Made by a program: the position numbers and the translations under genes. Positions 1 through 6,416 of a stretch of 9,542 bases of DNA are shown one piece after another; positions within the stretch are counted from its first letter, which is position 1; every line of letters starts with the position of its first letter. Under the pieces are notes generated by a model that saw only the letters and a program-made list of their open reading frames with translations, was not told where the DNA came from and did no database searches. Source of the DNA: Deltaproteobacteria bacterium RIFCSPLOWO2_12_FULL_60_16. Lineage in GTDB: Bacteria; Desulfobacterota; Binatia; UBA9968. Location: assembly GCA_001798565.1 (NCBI GenBank), contig MGSR01000184.1, positions 10,800 through 20,341 on the forward strand, written 5' to 3'.

Positions 1-353
1 TTGCCTTCGGTGTCGAAGAAGTAGACGGCGCGGCCCGAGGACCGAGTCACCGGACCGCTGTGGTAGTAGCCTTCCCGCTTAAGAAACGCCATCGCCTCCT
101 CGAAAATCTCCGGGGGCACCTCAAAGGCCTGATGGGCGATGCCGTCCTCTTTAAAAGAGTTGCGGCTTAGCGGCCTCGGCCGCTGGAAGAGCACGACATC
201 GGCATCCCCGCACTTGAGGCGCGATAATCTTGCGCCGGCCTCCCCGACGCGCCCTTCTACCTTCATGCCTAACACTTGAGTATAGAAGCCCTCGGCCCGA
301 TCGAGTTCGTCCACGGGAATGCCGATATGATAGATGCCGGTGGTCCGGATCAT
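1..353 (-). CDS. VOC-family (glyoxalase/extradiol dioxygenase-like) protein, C-terminus cut by window edge
   Basis: The minus strand reads in frame from ATG at 353 to the left edge, giving 117 residues with no stop. The start TTGIYHIGIPVDELDRAEGFY is the usual first beta-alpha unit of a vicinal-oxygen-chelate domain, with the expected first metal ligand His9 in YHIGI. A second His at residue 74 (IAHQAFEV) fits the next ligand position, and VYFFDTEG near the edge is the strand that normally leads to the metal-binding Glu, which lies outside the window. AAAGGAG stands 6 bases before the ATG. The gene follows the acyl-CoA ligase by 31 bases on the same strand, so the two are probably co-transcribed. 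VOC members include glyoxalases, ring-cleavage dioxygenases, epimerases and resistance proteins. The context suggests organic-acid catabolism, but the reaction cannot be named from this fragment. Confidence 0.85.
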   Translation of the reverse strand, partial: MIRTTGIYHIGIPVDELDRAEGFYTQVLGMKVEGRVGEAGARLSRLKCGDADVVLFQRPRPLSRNSFKEDGIAHQAFEVPPEIFEEAMAFLKREGYYHSGPVTRSSGRAVYFFDTEG

Positions 354-384
354 AGCTTGCTCCTTTCTGGCAGCGATTTTAACC

Positions 385-1959
385 TTATTTCTTCTCCCTA
401 GCCACCCGGTCAAAGACCGTTTCCTTGGAAAGCTCAGGCTCTGCGCGAAGCGCGCTCTTCTGGATCTTCGAGCTTGGGGTCTTGGGGAGGGATTCCCGGT
501 ACTCGAGATAGCGCGGGATCTTGAAAGGGGCGAGGTGCGTTTGGCAAAAATCCCAGATCTCTTCGGGCGGGAGGGTTTCAGGCGTTGCCTGCGGCTTCAG
601 CACGATGCAGGCCTTCACCTCTTCCTGGCGGATCGGATCCGGCACGCCGATCACCGCCGACTCCGCGATGAGCGGATGAGAGTTGAGCACGCGCTCGACC
701 TCCTCAGAAGAAATATTCTCGTCGCCGCGCTTCACCATGTCCTTCTTGCGGTCGACGAAAAAGAGAAACCCATCCCCGTCGAGATAGCCCAGGTCGCCGG
801 TATAAAGCCAACCGTTCTTCAGGGCCTCGGACGTGGCCTGGGGATTTTTGTAGTAGCCCTTCATCACCGCCGGGCTCTGCTTGACGATCTCCCCTAATTG
901 ACCCGGAGCGCACTCCGCGCCGCCTTCACTTAAGATGCGCAGCTTATGGACCGCCGGCGCGACCGGCAGGCCGCAGCTCCCGAGCTTCCTCCGCGCTTTG
1001 TCCAGAGGACCGACCACGCTCAGAATATCCTCGGTCAGGCTGTAAGTTGGAACCACAGTCAAGTTGAACCGTTCTTCGAAGCGGCGATGGAGTTCGGGAG
1101 CAAGCAGGGCAACGACGAGCCGCAGCGGGTTCTCAGCGTCATCAGCTCTTTCAGGAAGATTTAGGAGAATCTGCGGGATTGTCTGCATCAGGCTCGATGT
1201 GGTCGCCCGGTACTCACGAACGTCGTGCCAAAAATGAGAGGCGCTGAATTTTTCCCTGAGGAGCATGCTTCCACCAACGGAGATCAACGCCAAGGCCGTG
1301 TGGCAAAGGGCATTGACATGAAAGAGCGGCAACACCACTAGGGCGCAGTCCTGGTCGCTCCAGCCCAAGGCCTCAGCCCTTTTTTGTGGCGCAAAGAGAT
1401 AGGAATATTGCGTGAGCATGACCCCCTTGGGATGGTCCGTTGTCCCTGAGGTGTAGGTAATAGAGGCGATCTCACCCGGGCGCACCGCCACTTCGGGCAG
1501 GTCGGCGGAAACGTCAAAGAGAAATTCATCCCAGGAGAGGCAGCCCGGCTCGTTGTCCTTTTTTAAGGATATCACCCGCTGAAGATGCGGGCAGTTTCCC
1601 CTTATCTGATCCACCAGAGGAAGAAAGGCCTGGGTTGTAATGAGAAGCGCAGACTCTGAGTGGTCTAAGACATAACCAGCCTCTTCGGCCGTAAATGCCG
1701 TATTGACGGGCACGAAGACAGCGCCGATCTCTGCGGCAGCGAAAACAATGACCAGAAACTCGGGACAGTTGGGAAGCAAAAGGGCAATCTTGTCGCCTTT
1801 TTTGACACCGGCGCGGAGGAAGGCGTTGGCGGCGCTATGGACCTCGCGCGCAAAAGCGCCGTAGCTGAGAGGGCGCTCGCCCACGAGCAGGGGGCTGGCC
1901 GCGCTCTTCCGGACCCTTTCGCGCAAAAGCTCGCGCAGCGTGGTCGCTGGATGGCTCAA
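385..1959 (-). CDS. AMP-forming acyl-CoA ligase (ANL superfamily, CaiC-like)
   Basis: This 524-residue protein should activate a carboxylic acid through an acyl-adenylate and transfer it to CoA. The P-loop is YTSGTTDHPKGV (residues 169-180), the aromatic/adenine motif YSLTE (306-310), the TGD motif 387-389, the hinge region DRKKDMVKRGDENIS (403-417), and the C-terminal lysine K498 sits in PKTPSSKIQK. KRGDENIS resembles carnitine/crotonobetaine CoA-ligase-type enzymes, but that does not fix the substrate. Two positions are unusual: Asp175 replaces the common Gly of the P-loop, and Ser497 replaces the Gly before the catalytic Lys. The length is normal for the family. Translation starts at TTG (1959-1957), because GAGGAG lies 6 bases upstream and no better ATG is near. 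The gene heads a minus-strand operon with the VOC gene and is divergent from the aldehyde dehydrogenase. Confidence 0.92.
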   Translation of the reverse strand: MSHPATTLRELLRERVRKSAASPLLVGERPLSYGAFAREVHSAANAFLRAGVKKGDKIALLLPNCPEFLVIVFAAAEIGAVFVPVNTAFTAEEAGYVLDHSESALLITTQAFLPLVDQIRGNCPHLQRVISLKKDNEPGCLSWDEFLFDVSADLPEVAVRPGEIASITYTSGTTDHPKGVMLTQYSYLFAPQKRAEALGWSDQDCALVVLPLFHVNALCHTALALISVGGSMLLREKFSASHFWHDVREYRATTSSLMQTIPQILLNLPERADDAENPLRLVVALLAPELHRRFEERFNLTVVPTYSLTEDILSVVGPLDKARRKLGSCGLPVAPAVHKLRILSEGGAECAPGQLGEIVKQSPAVMKGYYKNPQATSEALKNGWLYTGDLGYLDGDGFLFFVDRKKDMVKRGDENISSEEVERVLNSHPLIAESAVIGVPDPIRQEEVKACIVLKPQATPETLPPEEIWDFCQTHLAPFKIPRYLEYRESLPKTPSSKIQKSALRAEPELSKETVFDRVAREKK

Positions 1960-1965
1960 GACAGG

Positions 1966-1971
1966 CTCCTC
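1966..1971 (-). promoter_or_regulatory. Ribosome binding site fixing a TTG start
   Basis: GAGGAG on the minus strand stands 6 bases before TTG at 1959. This is the main reason for placing the ligase start at a TTG codon. Confidence 0.7.
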
Positions 1972-1981
1972 AAGAAAAGAG

Positions 1982-2010
1982 CTTCTACCTTCGCCTAACT
2001 ATAGTGTCAA
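1982..2010 (-). promoter_or_regulatory. Candidate promoter for the minus-strand ligase operon
   Basis: A perfect TTGACA (2010-2005) is followed after 17 bases by TAGAAG (1987-1982), which matches the sigma-70 -10 consensus at four of six positions. Transcription would start near 1975, leaving a very short leader that barely includes the ribosome binding site. If this is the real promoter, element A lies upstream of it and is not in the ligase transcript. The weak -10 leaves this open. Confidence 0.3.
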
Positions 2011-2055
2011 ACGGGAGTTTAGCCTACGGGCTGTTAAGAGGCCCATCTGCCATCA

Positions 2056-2172
2056 GCCGGCCCAAGAGGCTCTCTCAGGTCCGATGCGATAGACCTGTGC
2101 TACGCTGTACCGAAAATACGCTTGATGCTCCTCGACTGACGCATCGGCCCTTCGAGATCCCCCCGGGCCGGC
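2056..2172 (-). other. Element A: nested-palindrome structured element, candidate RNA
   Basis: On the minus strand the outer arms are GCCGGCCC (2172-2165) and GGGCCGGC (2063-2056). The inner arms are CCGATGCG (2147-2140) and CGCATCGG (2088-2081). Both stems are perfect 8-bp matches. The two interior stretches between them are each 17 bases, and as minus-strand RNA they form 13 more pairs, three of them G-U. A tandem GA/GA mismatch (2153-2152 and 2076-2075) sits four bases outside the inner stem on both sides. The 51-base loop begins TCAGTCG, has TCAA at loop positions 15-18, then a small GCGTA/TACAGC hairpin, and ends CACAGGTCTAT. Element B shares the loop ends and GA pairs with unrelated stems. 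It lies upstream of the acyl-CoA ligase in that gene's direction. I do not recognise a known RNA family; a palindromic mobile repeat is the main alternative. Confidence 0.6.
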
Positions 2173-2191
2173 GGTTCACTCCAAGAGCGAG

Positions 2192-2278
2192 GGGGCTCGC
2201 TGAGCAAGCCGAAAGCACCAGTCGTGCAGGTTCAAAGAGCCCACAGGTCTATTGCTTTCGGCGCGCGAGGCGAGCCCC
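2192..2278 (+). other. Element B: second copy of the nested-palindrome element
   Basis: The outer arms GGGGCTCGC (2192-2200) and GCGAGCCCC (2270-2278) pair over 9 bp. The inner arms GCCGAAAGCA (2208-2217) and TGCTTTCGGC (2253-2262) pair over 10 bp, and the two interior stretches are 7 bases each. The interior holds a U-G wobble, a tandem GA/GA mismatch (2202-2203 with 2267-2268) and two G-C pairs. The 35-base loop starts CCAGTCG, carries TCAA at 2232-2235 (loop positions 15-18, as in A) and ends CACAGGTCTAT. The core reads on the plus strand, towards the aldehyde dehydrogenase. No T-tract follows the 3' arm, so a simple terminator is unlikely. A competing small hairpin (AGCGAG, 2186-2191, with CTCGCT, 2196-2201) overlaps the 5' outer arm. 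Confidence 0.6.
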
Positions 2279-2292
2279 TGAGCGACCCTTTC

Positions 2293-2321
2293 TTGACAAC
2301 CCGCTATGAAAATGATTGTTT
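2293..2321 (+). promoter_or_regulatory. Weak candidate promoter before the aldehyde dehydrogenase
   Basis: TTGACA (2293-2298) is perfect for a -35 box, but the hexamer 17 bases later is TTGTTT, a poor -10, only partly helped by a TG just before it. If used, it would leave element B outside the transcript. Confidence 0.25.
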
Positions 2322-2352
2322 TTAAAGTTCTAGCGCAGCACGGAGGAGTTCT

Positions 2353-3825
2353 ATGGCTAAGTTTCTCATCGCCGGTGAACAACGGGACTCGGAGAGCAAG
2401 CAAACGACCGAGGTCCGAAACCCGGCCACCGCAGAGGTCGTCGACGCCGTACCCAAGGGAACCATTCATGACATCCGCCGGGCGATCGATGTCGCCGCGG
2501 GAGCGCTGAAAAAGTGGTCTCAGATGGCGCCGTCCAAACGGGGGGCCATCCTGCTCGCGGCGGGCCGGCTCATTCTTGAGCAGGAGAAGGAGCTGGCGAC
2601 TCTGCTCACGAAGGAGCAGGGGAAACCGATCCGCGAATCGATCTTGGAAATCCGCCGCTTCGTTCATACTCTGGATCACTACGGCGGCATGGCCAAGAGC
2701 CTGCGCACCGCAGCGGTCGCGCTCGACAACGGCCGCCACGGCCTGGTTTTGCGCAAACCCATAGGCGTCTGCGGCGCGATCGTGCCATGGAACTTCCCCG
2801 TTTCCCTCATGGGCAACAAGCTCGGCCCGGCCCTTCTGGTCGGAAACGCGGTGGTGGTCAAGCCCGCGGGCACGACCCCGCTCACCGACCTTCGCTGCTG
2901 CGAGTTGATCGACAAGGCGATCCAGGCCGGCGGCGGACCCAAAGGGGTCCTCAACGTCGTCACCGGTCCGGGGAGCGTCGTCGGCGAAGAGCTGCTGGTC
3001 AATCCCACGGTGCGCAAGATCGGTTTTACCGGAGCCACCGATACGGGCCGGCGCGTGATGCAGTCGGCGGCTAAAGATTTTAAACATGTAACCCTGGAAT
3101 TGGGCGGCAGCGACCCGATGATCGTCTGCGAGGACGCCGATATCGACCGGGCGGTAAGCGCCGCCTCCGTGGGCCGGTTCTTCAACTGCGGCCAGGCCTG
3201 TCTGGCCGTCAAGAGGCTTTATCTCGCCGACAAGATCGCCGATGGATTCATCGAGAAGCTGGTGGAGAAGGTCCAGAAGCTGAGAATCGGCAATGGACTT
3301 GCGCGCGAGACGATTATGGGCCCCTTGCACACCGCCGACCAGAGAAAAGAGGTCGAAGAGCAGGTCGCGGACGCGGTCAAGCGCGGGGCGAAGGTGCTCT
3401 ATGGCGCCGCGCGGCCCAAAGGCGGAGACTACGATAAAGGCTTCTATTTAATGCCGACTCTCATGACCGACGTTGATCCGGAATCGCGGATGCTCAAAGA
3501 AGAAGTATTCGGGCCGGCTCTTCCGATCGTCCGAATTAAGGATCTGGAAGAAGGCGTCGAGCAGGCAAACAATTCCATCTTCGGCCTGGGCTCCTCGGTC
3601 TGGACGCGCGACATCAATAAGGCCATGTTCGCCGCCGAGCACATCGAATCCGGCTATACCTGGGTCAACTCGGCGCAGATCATCTACGACGAGCTGCCCT
3701 TCGGCGGCGTGAAGCAGAGCGGCATCGGCAAGGAACACGGCGAGGAGGCGATCGAGCATTATACGGAATCCAAGTCCGTGGTCATCGCCACCGAGACGCA
3801 GTCCGAGGCGGGGGGCGGGGAGTAG
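2353..3825 (+). CDS. NAD(P)-dependent aldehyde dehydrogenase (ALDH superfamily)
   Basis: This 490-residue cytoplasmic enzyme should oxidise an aldehyde to its carboxylate with NAD+ or NADP+. The usual catalytic set is present: VPWNFP with Asn147, VVVKPA with Lys170 in the cofactor-binding region, FTGATDTG (225-232) as the Rossmann glycine segment, the general base Glu249 in LELGG, and the nucleophile Cys283 in FFNCGQACLA. EEVFGP follows in the C-terminal half. The length is typical. The overall pattern is close to succinate-semialdehyde or lactaldehyde dehydrogenase-type members, but substrate assignment from motifs is unsafe. GGAGGAG ends 4 bases before ATG 2353. The gene is first of three plus-strand genes and would supply the acid that the next gene's product could activate with CoA. 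It is preceded by element B. Confidence 0.95.
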   Translation: MAKFLIAGEQRDSESKQTTEVRNPATAEVVDAVPKGTIHDIRRAIDVAAGALKKWSQMAPSKRGAILLAAGRLILEQEKELATLLTKEQGKPIRESILEIRRFVHTLDHYGGMAKSLRTAAVALDNGRHGLVLRKPIGVCGAIVPWNFPVSLMGNKLGPALLVGNAVVVKPAGTTPLTDLRCCELIDKAIQAGGGPKGVLNVVTGPGSVVGEELLVNPTVRKIGFTGATDTGRRVMQSAAKDFKHVTLELGGSDPMIVCEDADIDRAVSAASVGRFFNCGQACLAVKRLYLADKIADGFIEKLVEKVQKLRIGNGLARETIMGPLHTADQRKEVEEQVADAVKRGAKVLYGAARPKGGDYDKGFYLMPTLMTDVDPESRMLKEEVFGPALPIVRIKDLEEGVEQANNSIFGLGSSVWTRDINKAMFAAEHIESGYTWVNSAQIIYDELPFGGVKQSGIGKEHGEEAIEHYTESKSVVIATETQSEAGGGE

Positions 3826-3830
3826 AAACC

Positions 3831-3903
3831 AAGTAAAAAGTAAAAATTCAAAAGGTAAAATCTCTTCCTGTTTACTTTTGCCTTTTACCTTTTACCTTTT
3901 GCC
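3831..3903 (+). repeat. AT-rich 7-bp tandem repeats forming an imperfect inverted repeat
   Basis: Bases 3876-3903 are four 7-base units, TTTTGCC, TTTTACC, TTTTACC, TTTTGCC. Upstream, 3831-3860 is an A-rich strand (AAGTAAAAAGTAAAA and AAAAGGTAAAA) complementary to much of 3871-3903, around a 10-base pyrimidine-rich spacer (3861-3870). The stretch could fold into a long weak hairpin between the aldehyde dehydrogenase stop and the ligase start, and it contrasts strongly with the GC-rich genes around it. It may modulate read-through or be a dispersed simple repeat; it is not a classic GC-stem terminator. Confidence 0.7.
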
Positions 3904-3909
3904 TTTCTT

Positions 3910-5451
3910 ATGAAGGTTGACCTTCCCGACATCTACAACGCCGCGACCACCTTCGTGGACGAGAATATCCGCCAGGGTCGCGGCAAGAAGACGGCCATCT
4001 ACTTTCAGGACGAGAAGTTCACCTACCAGGATCTCTTTGAAAAGGTAAACCAGACCGGCAACGCCTTAAAGGATCTCGGGCTGGAGCACGAGCAGCGGCT
4101 GCTGCTCGTGCTGCCGGACTCCCCCGAGTTCGCCTTCGCCTTCTTCGGCGCGATCAAAATCGGCGCCGTGCCCATCCCGACCAACCCGTGGATGAAGGCC
4201 AAGGACTACGAGTACCTCCTTCAGGACAGCAGGGCGAGGATCCTCGTTGTCCATGAGTCCGCTCTTCCGGAGGTGGAAACGATCTGGGACCGCTCGCGCT
4301 CGCTAAAACACGTCCTCGCCGTCGGCAGGGCCAAAGGGCGGGCGCTTTCGTTCGAATCCCAGATCGCCAAGGCGTCGACCAAACTGGAGGCGGAGCCCAC
4401 GACCAAGGACGACGTCGTGATGTGGAACTACACCTCGGGCAGCACCGGCCCCCCCAAGGGGGCGGTCCATCTCCAACATGACATGATCACCATCACCGAG
4501 CTGTTCGTGAAGCCGGTCCTGGGTATGAGAGAGGACGATGTCTGCTTCTCCGCCTCGAAGCTCTTCTTCTCCTACGGTCTTGGAAACTCTCTCTATTTTC
4601 CTTTCCGCTTCGGCGCCTCCACGGTGCTCTGGCCCGAGCGGCCGGAGCCTGAGAGGGTCCTTCAGGTCATCGACAAGCACCGGCCGACCTTTTTCTTCTC
4701 CGTGCCGACGCTCTACGCGCGGCTCCTGCGGGTCGAGAAAAAGTACGACCTCAGCTCGCTGAGGATATGCCTCTCCTCCGGGGAACCGTTGCCGCCGGCC
4801 CTCTTCCACCAGTGGAGAGAGAAATTCGGCCAGGAGCTCCTGGATGTGGTCGGCTCGACCGAGGCGACGCACGACTTCCTCGCCAACCGGCCGGGAAGGG
4901 CCAAACCGGGAAGCAGCGGCGAGGTCACCCCGGCATTCGAGGCCAAAATCGTCGATGAGGAAGGCAGGGAGGTCCCTGTCGGGGAGGTGGGCAACCTGCT
5001 GGTCAAGGGAGACTCCAATGCCCCGTACTACTGGAACAAACACGAGCAAACGAAGAAAACCATGCTGGGCGAATGGCTTAAGACCGGGGATACTTACTAT
5101 CGGGACAAAGAGGGTTACTACTGGTACTGCGGCCGCTCCGACGACATGCTGAAAGTCGGGGGCATGTGGGTCTCGCCGATTGAGATTGAGAACACATTGT
5201 TGGAGCACCCTTCCGTGCTGGAGGCGGCGGTTACGGCGCATGCCGATCAAGACGGGTTGATCAAACCCAAGGCCTATGTTTTGCTCAAGAGCGAATACCA
5301 GCCGGGCGAGCAACTGAAAGAGGAGCTCCAGAACCTGGTCAAGAACAAGCTCGCCCCGTACAAATATCCGCGCTGGATCGATTTCGTCGACGACCTGCCC
5401 AAAACGGTTACCGGCAAAATCCAGAGGTTCAAGCTGCGCGGCGGCAGATAG
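3910..5451 (+). CDS. Benzoate-CoA ligase-family enzyme (aryl-CoA synthetase)
   Basis: This 513-residue AMP-forming ligase should activate benzoate or a related aromatic acid to its CoA thioester, the entry step of many CoA-dependent aromatic pathways. It has the family's opening (YNAATTFVDENIRQGRG), DSPEF and GAIKIGAVPIPTN. The P-loop YTSGSTGPPKGAVHLQHDM (174-192) is followed by KLFFSYGLGNSLYFPF (217-232), a stretch typical of benzoate and hydroxybenzoate CoA ligases. GSTEATH lies at 315-321, KTGD at 391-394 and the hinge GRSDDMLKVGG at 408-418. The catalytic Lys503 is in KTVTGKIQR. The core is intact and the length fits the family. The start has no visible Shine-Dalgarno sequence: the preceding bases are pyrimidine-rich repeat DNA. 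The protein is only distantly similar to the CaiC-like ligase at 385-1959, so this is not a recent duplication. Confidence 0.92.
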   Translation: MKVDLPDIYNAATTFVDENIRQGRGKKTAIYFQDEKFTYQDLFEKVNQTGNALKDLGLEHEQRLLLVLPDSPEFAFAFFGAIKIGAVPIPTNPWMKAKDYEYLLQDSRARILVVHESALPEVETIWDRSRSLKHVLAVGRAKGRALSFESQIAKASTKLEAEPTTKDDVVMWNYTSGSTGPPKGAVHLQHDMITITELFVKPVLGMREDDVCFSASKLFFSYGLGNSLYFPFRFGASTVLWPERPEPERVLQVIDKHRPTFFFSVPTLYARLLRVEKKYDLSSLRICLSSGEPLPPALFHQWREKFGQELLDVVGSTEATHDFLANRPGRAKPGSSGEVTPAFEAKIVDEEGREVPVGEVGNLLVKGDSNAPYYWNKHEQTKKTMLGEWLKTGDTYYRDKEGYYWYCGRSDDMLKVGGMWVSPIEIENTLLEHPSVLEAAVTAHADQDGLIKPKAYVLLKSEYQPGEQLKEELQNLVKNKLAPYKYPRWIDFVDDLPKTVTGKIQRFKLRGGR

Positions 5452-5483
5452 CAGGTGGCACAACTGAGACGGGGCCGAGGGGC

Positions 5484-5560
5484 GCGCGAATGAGGCTGCG
5501 GACGTAGGAGCGGGAAGATTCGGTTAAAGCACTGGCCCATCGGCCGCAGCCGAAGGCGCG
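5484..5560 (+). repeat. Inverted repeat in the gap between ligase and aldolase genes
   Basis: GGCTGCGG (5494-5501) and CCGCAGCC (5544-5551) are perfect complements around a 42-base loop. A further CGCGC/GCGCG match lies just outside with unequal interior stretches. The loop lacks the core motifs of elements A and B and no T-tract follows. It could be an intercistronic mRNA structure or chance in GC-rich DNA. Confidence 0.35.
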
Positions 5561-5594
5561 TTCCTTGAGGCCGACACTACCAGGAGGAGACAAC

Positions 5595-6296
5595 ATGAGC
5601 CTGAAAGAGCTGAAAGAGACTTTAGCCTACTCGTGCAACATCCTGGCCATCGAAGGCCACTGGGACAACATCCTCGGCCACGTATCGGTGCGCATCCCCA
5701 AACAGGACAAGATCCTCATGAAGCCGCACAGCTTCGGCTTCGAGGAGATCCGGCCGCAGCACATCATCGTGTGCAACTTGGACGGGAAAAAAATCGAGGG
5801 CAAGTACGAGCGCCACTCCGAGATCTTTATCCACACGGAGATCTATAGGGCCCGCCCGGACGTCAACTGCGTGGTCCACAGCCATCCGCCCTACGCGACC
5901 GCCTTCGGCTCGCTCCGGCAGCCGTTAAGGCCGATCAGCCATGAGGGCTCGATCTTCCACGAAGGCCTCCCCTTATTCGACCACACCACGGCGCTGATCC
6001 GCACGCCGGAGCTGGGTCGCGAAGTGGCCAAGAGTTTGGGCCGGTGCCGCGGCGTGCTCATGAAAAACCACGGCTCCACCGTGGTCGGGGATTCCATCGA
6101 AGTCGCGACGCTCTATGCGGTCTTCCTGGAGAAGGCGGCGCGCATTCAACTGCTGGCCACCGCATCCGGCGAGCCCTCTTGGACCAGCGATGAGGAGGCG
6201 AAGGTGAAGTTCGAGCAAATCTACACGCCGCAGCGGCTGGGTTCTATGTGGGACTACTTCGTCAGGCGGGCAAGAAAAGCACGCAAAAGCTCCTAG
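5595..6296 (+). CDS. Class II aldolase/adducin-family protein (aldolase or decarboxylase)
   Basis: This 233-residue protein has the zinc-enzyme fold shared by L-fuculose-phosphate aldolase, ribulose-phosphate epimerase and several aromatic decarboxylases. The catalytic Glu76 is in RHSEIFIH, the metal ligands His95 and His97 are in VVHSHPPYATAF, and the third ligand His159 is in MKNHG, at spacing equal to the classical enzymes. The substrate-loop motif is GHVSVR (28-33) instead of the GNVSxR of sugar-phosphate aldolases, which argues against a standard sugar substrate. Family members such as 3,4-dihydroxyphthalate decarboxylase make a decarboxylase role plausible beside an aryl-CoA ligase, but this is inference. 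ATG 5595 is chosen because AGGAGGAG precedes it; an in-frame TTG at 5565 has no such site. It is the last of three plus-strand genes, 143 bases after the ligase. Confidence 0.88.
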   Translation: MSLKELKETLAYSCNILAIEGHWDNILGHVSVRIPKQDKILMKPHSFGFEEIRPQHIIVCNLDGKKIEGKYERHSEIFIHTEIYRARPDVNCVVHSHPPYATAFGSLRQPLRPISHEGSIFHEGLPLFDHTTALIRTPELGREVAKSLGRCRGVLMKNHGSTVVGDSIEVATLYAVFLEKAARIQLLATASGEPSWTSDEEAKVKFEQIYTPQRLGSMWDYFVRRARKARKSS

Positions 6297-6366
6297 CCCG
6301 CCCTGTTCGCTGTACGAGGCAAAACCGCAAGGCCGAAGCCTATTGCCGTTCTTCGGAGAGGCCTGG

Positions 6367-6392
6367 CGCCGAAGATCGCCGAAGATCGCCGA
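6367..6392 (+). repeat. Short 10-bp tandem repeat in a convergent gap
   Basis: CGCCGAAGAT occurs twice in tandem (6367-6386) followed by CGCCGA. It lies in the 120-base gap between the convergent aldolase and binding-protein genes. The same gap has small hairpins (AGGC-CGAA-GCCT at 6330-6341; GCGCCGA/TCGGCGC at 6366-6372 and 6404-6410), but no T-tract marks a clear terminator. Confidence 0.5.
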
Positions 6393-6416
6393 CGTCTGCT
6401 TACTCGGCGCTCCGCT

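Noticed and set aside
334..897. Plus-strand open frame of 187 codons overlapping the CaiC-like ligase
   Set aside because: It is a shadow of the ligase C-terminal domain on the other strand; its hydrophobic start overlaps the VOC gene start and ribosome binding site.
2224..2245. tRNA T-arm-like GTGCAGGTTCAAA in the loop of element B
   Set aside because: The 3' side does not pair as a T-stem, there is no acceptor, D or anticodon arm, and the corresponding bases in element A differ.
2056..2278. A and B as a CRISPR array, integron attC pair or typical REP/BIME
   Set aside because: There are no direct repeats with spacers, no integrase-type core sites were recognised, and REP elements conserve the stem, whereas here the stem varies and the loop is conserved.
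2192..2290. Element B as an intrinsic terminator
   Set aside because: There is no T-tract directly after the 3' arm, and no gene upstream on the plus strand needs terminating.
2004..2309. Plus-strand open frame of 101 codons in the divergent intergenic region
   Set aside because: It runs through both palindromic elements, has no ribosome binding site or recognisable domain, and the element structure explains the sequence better.
2176..3330. Long minus-strand open frame (384 codons) across the aldehyde dehydrogenase
   Set aside because: It is antisense to a gene with all catalytic motifs intact, its product has low-complexity Arg/Gly/Asp-rich composition typical of reverse frames in GC-rich DNA, and no family motif is visible.
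4303..5463. Long minus-strand open frame (386 codons) across the benzoate-CoA-ligase-type gene
   Set aside because: It is a reverse-frame shadow of a well-supported ligase, with no recognisable domain.
5565..5594. TTG at 5565 as the start of the class II aldolase
   Set aside because: It lacks a ribosome binding site and would place the strong AGGAGGAG site inside the coding region; ATG 5595 is better supported.
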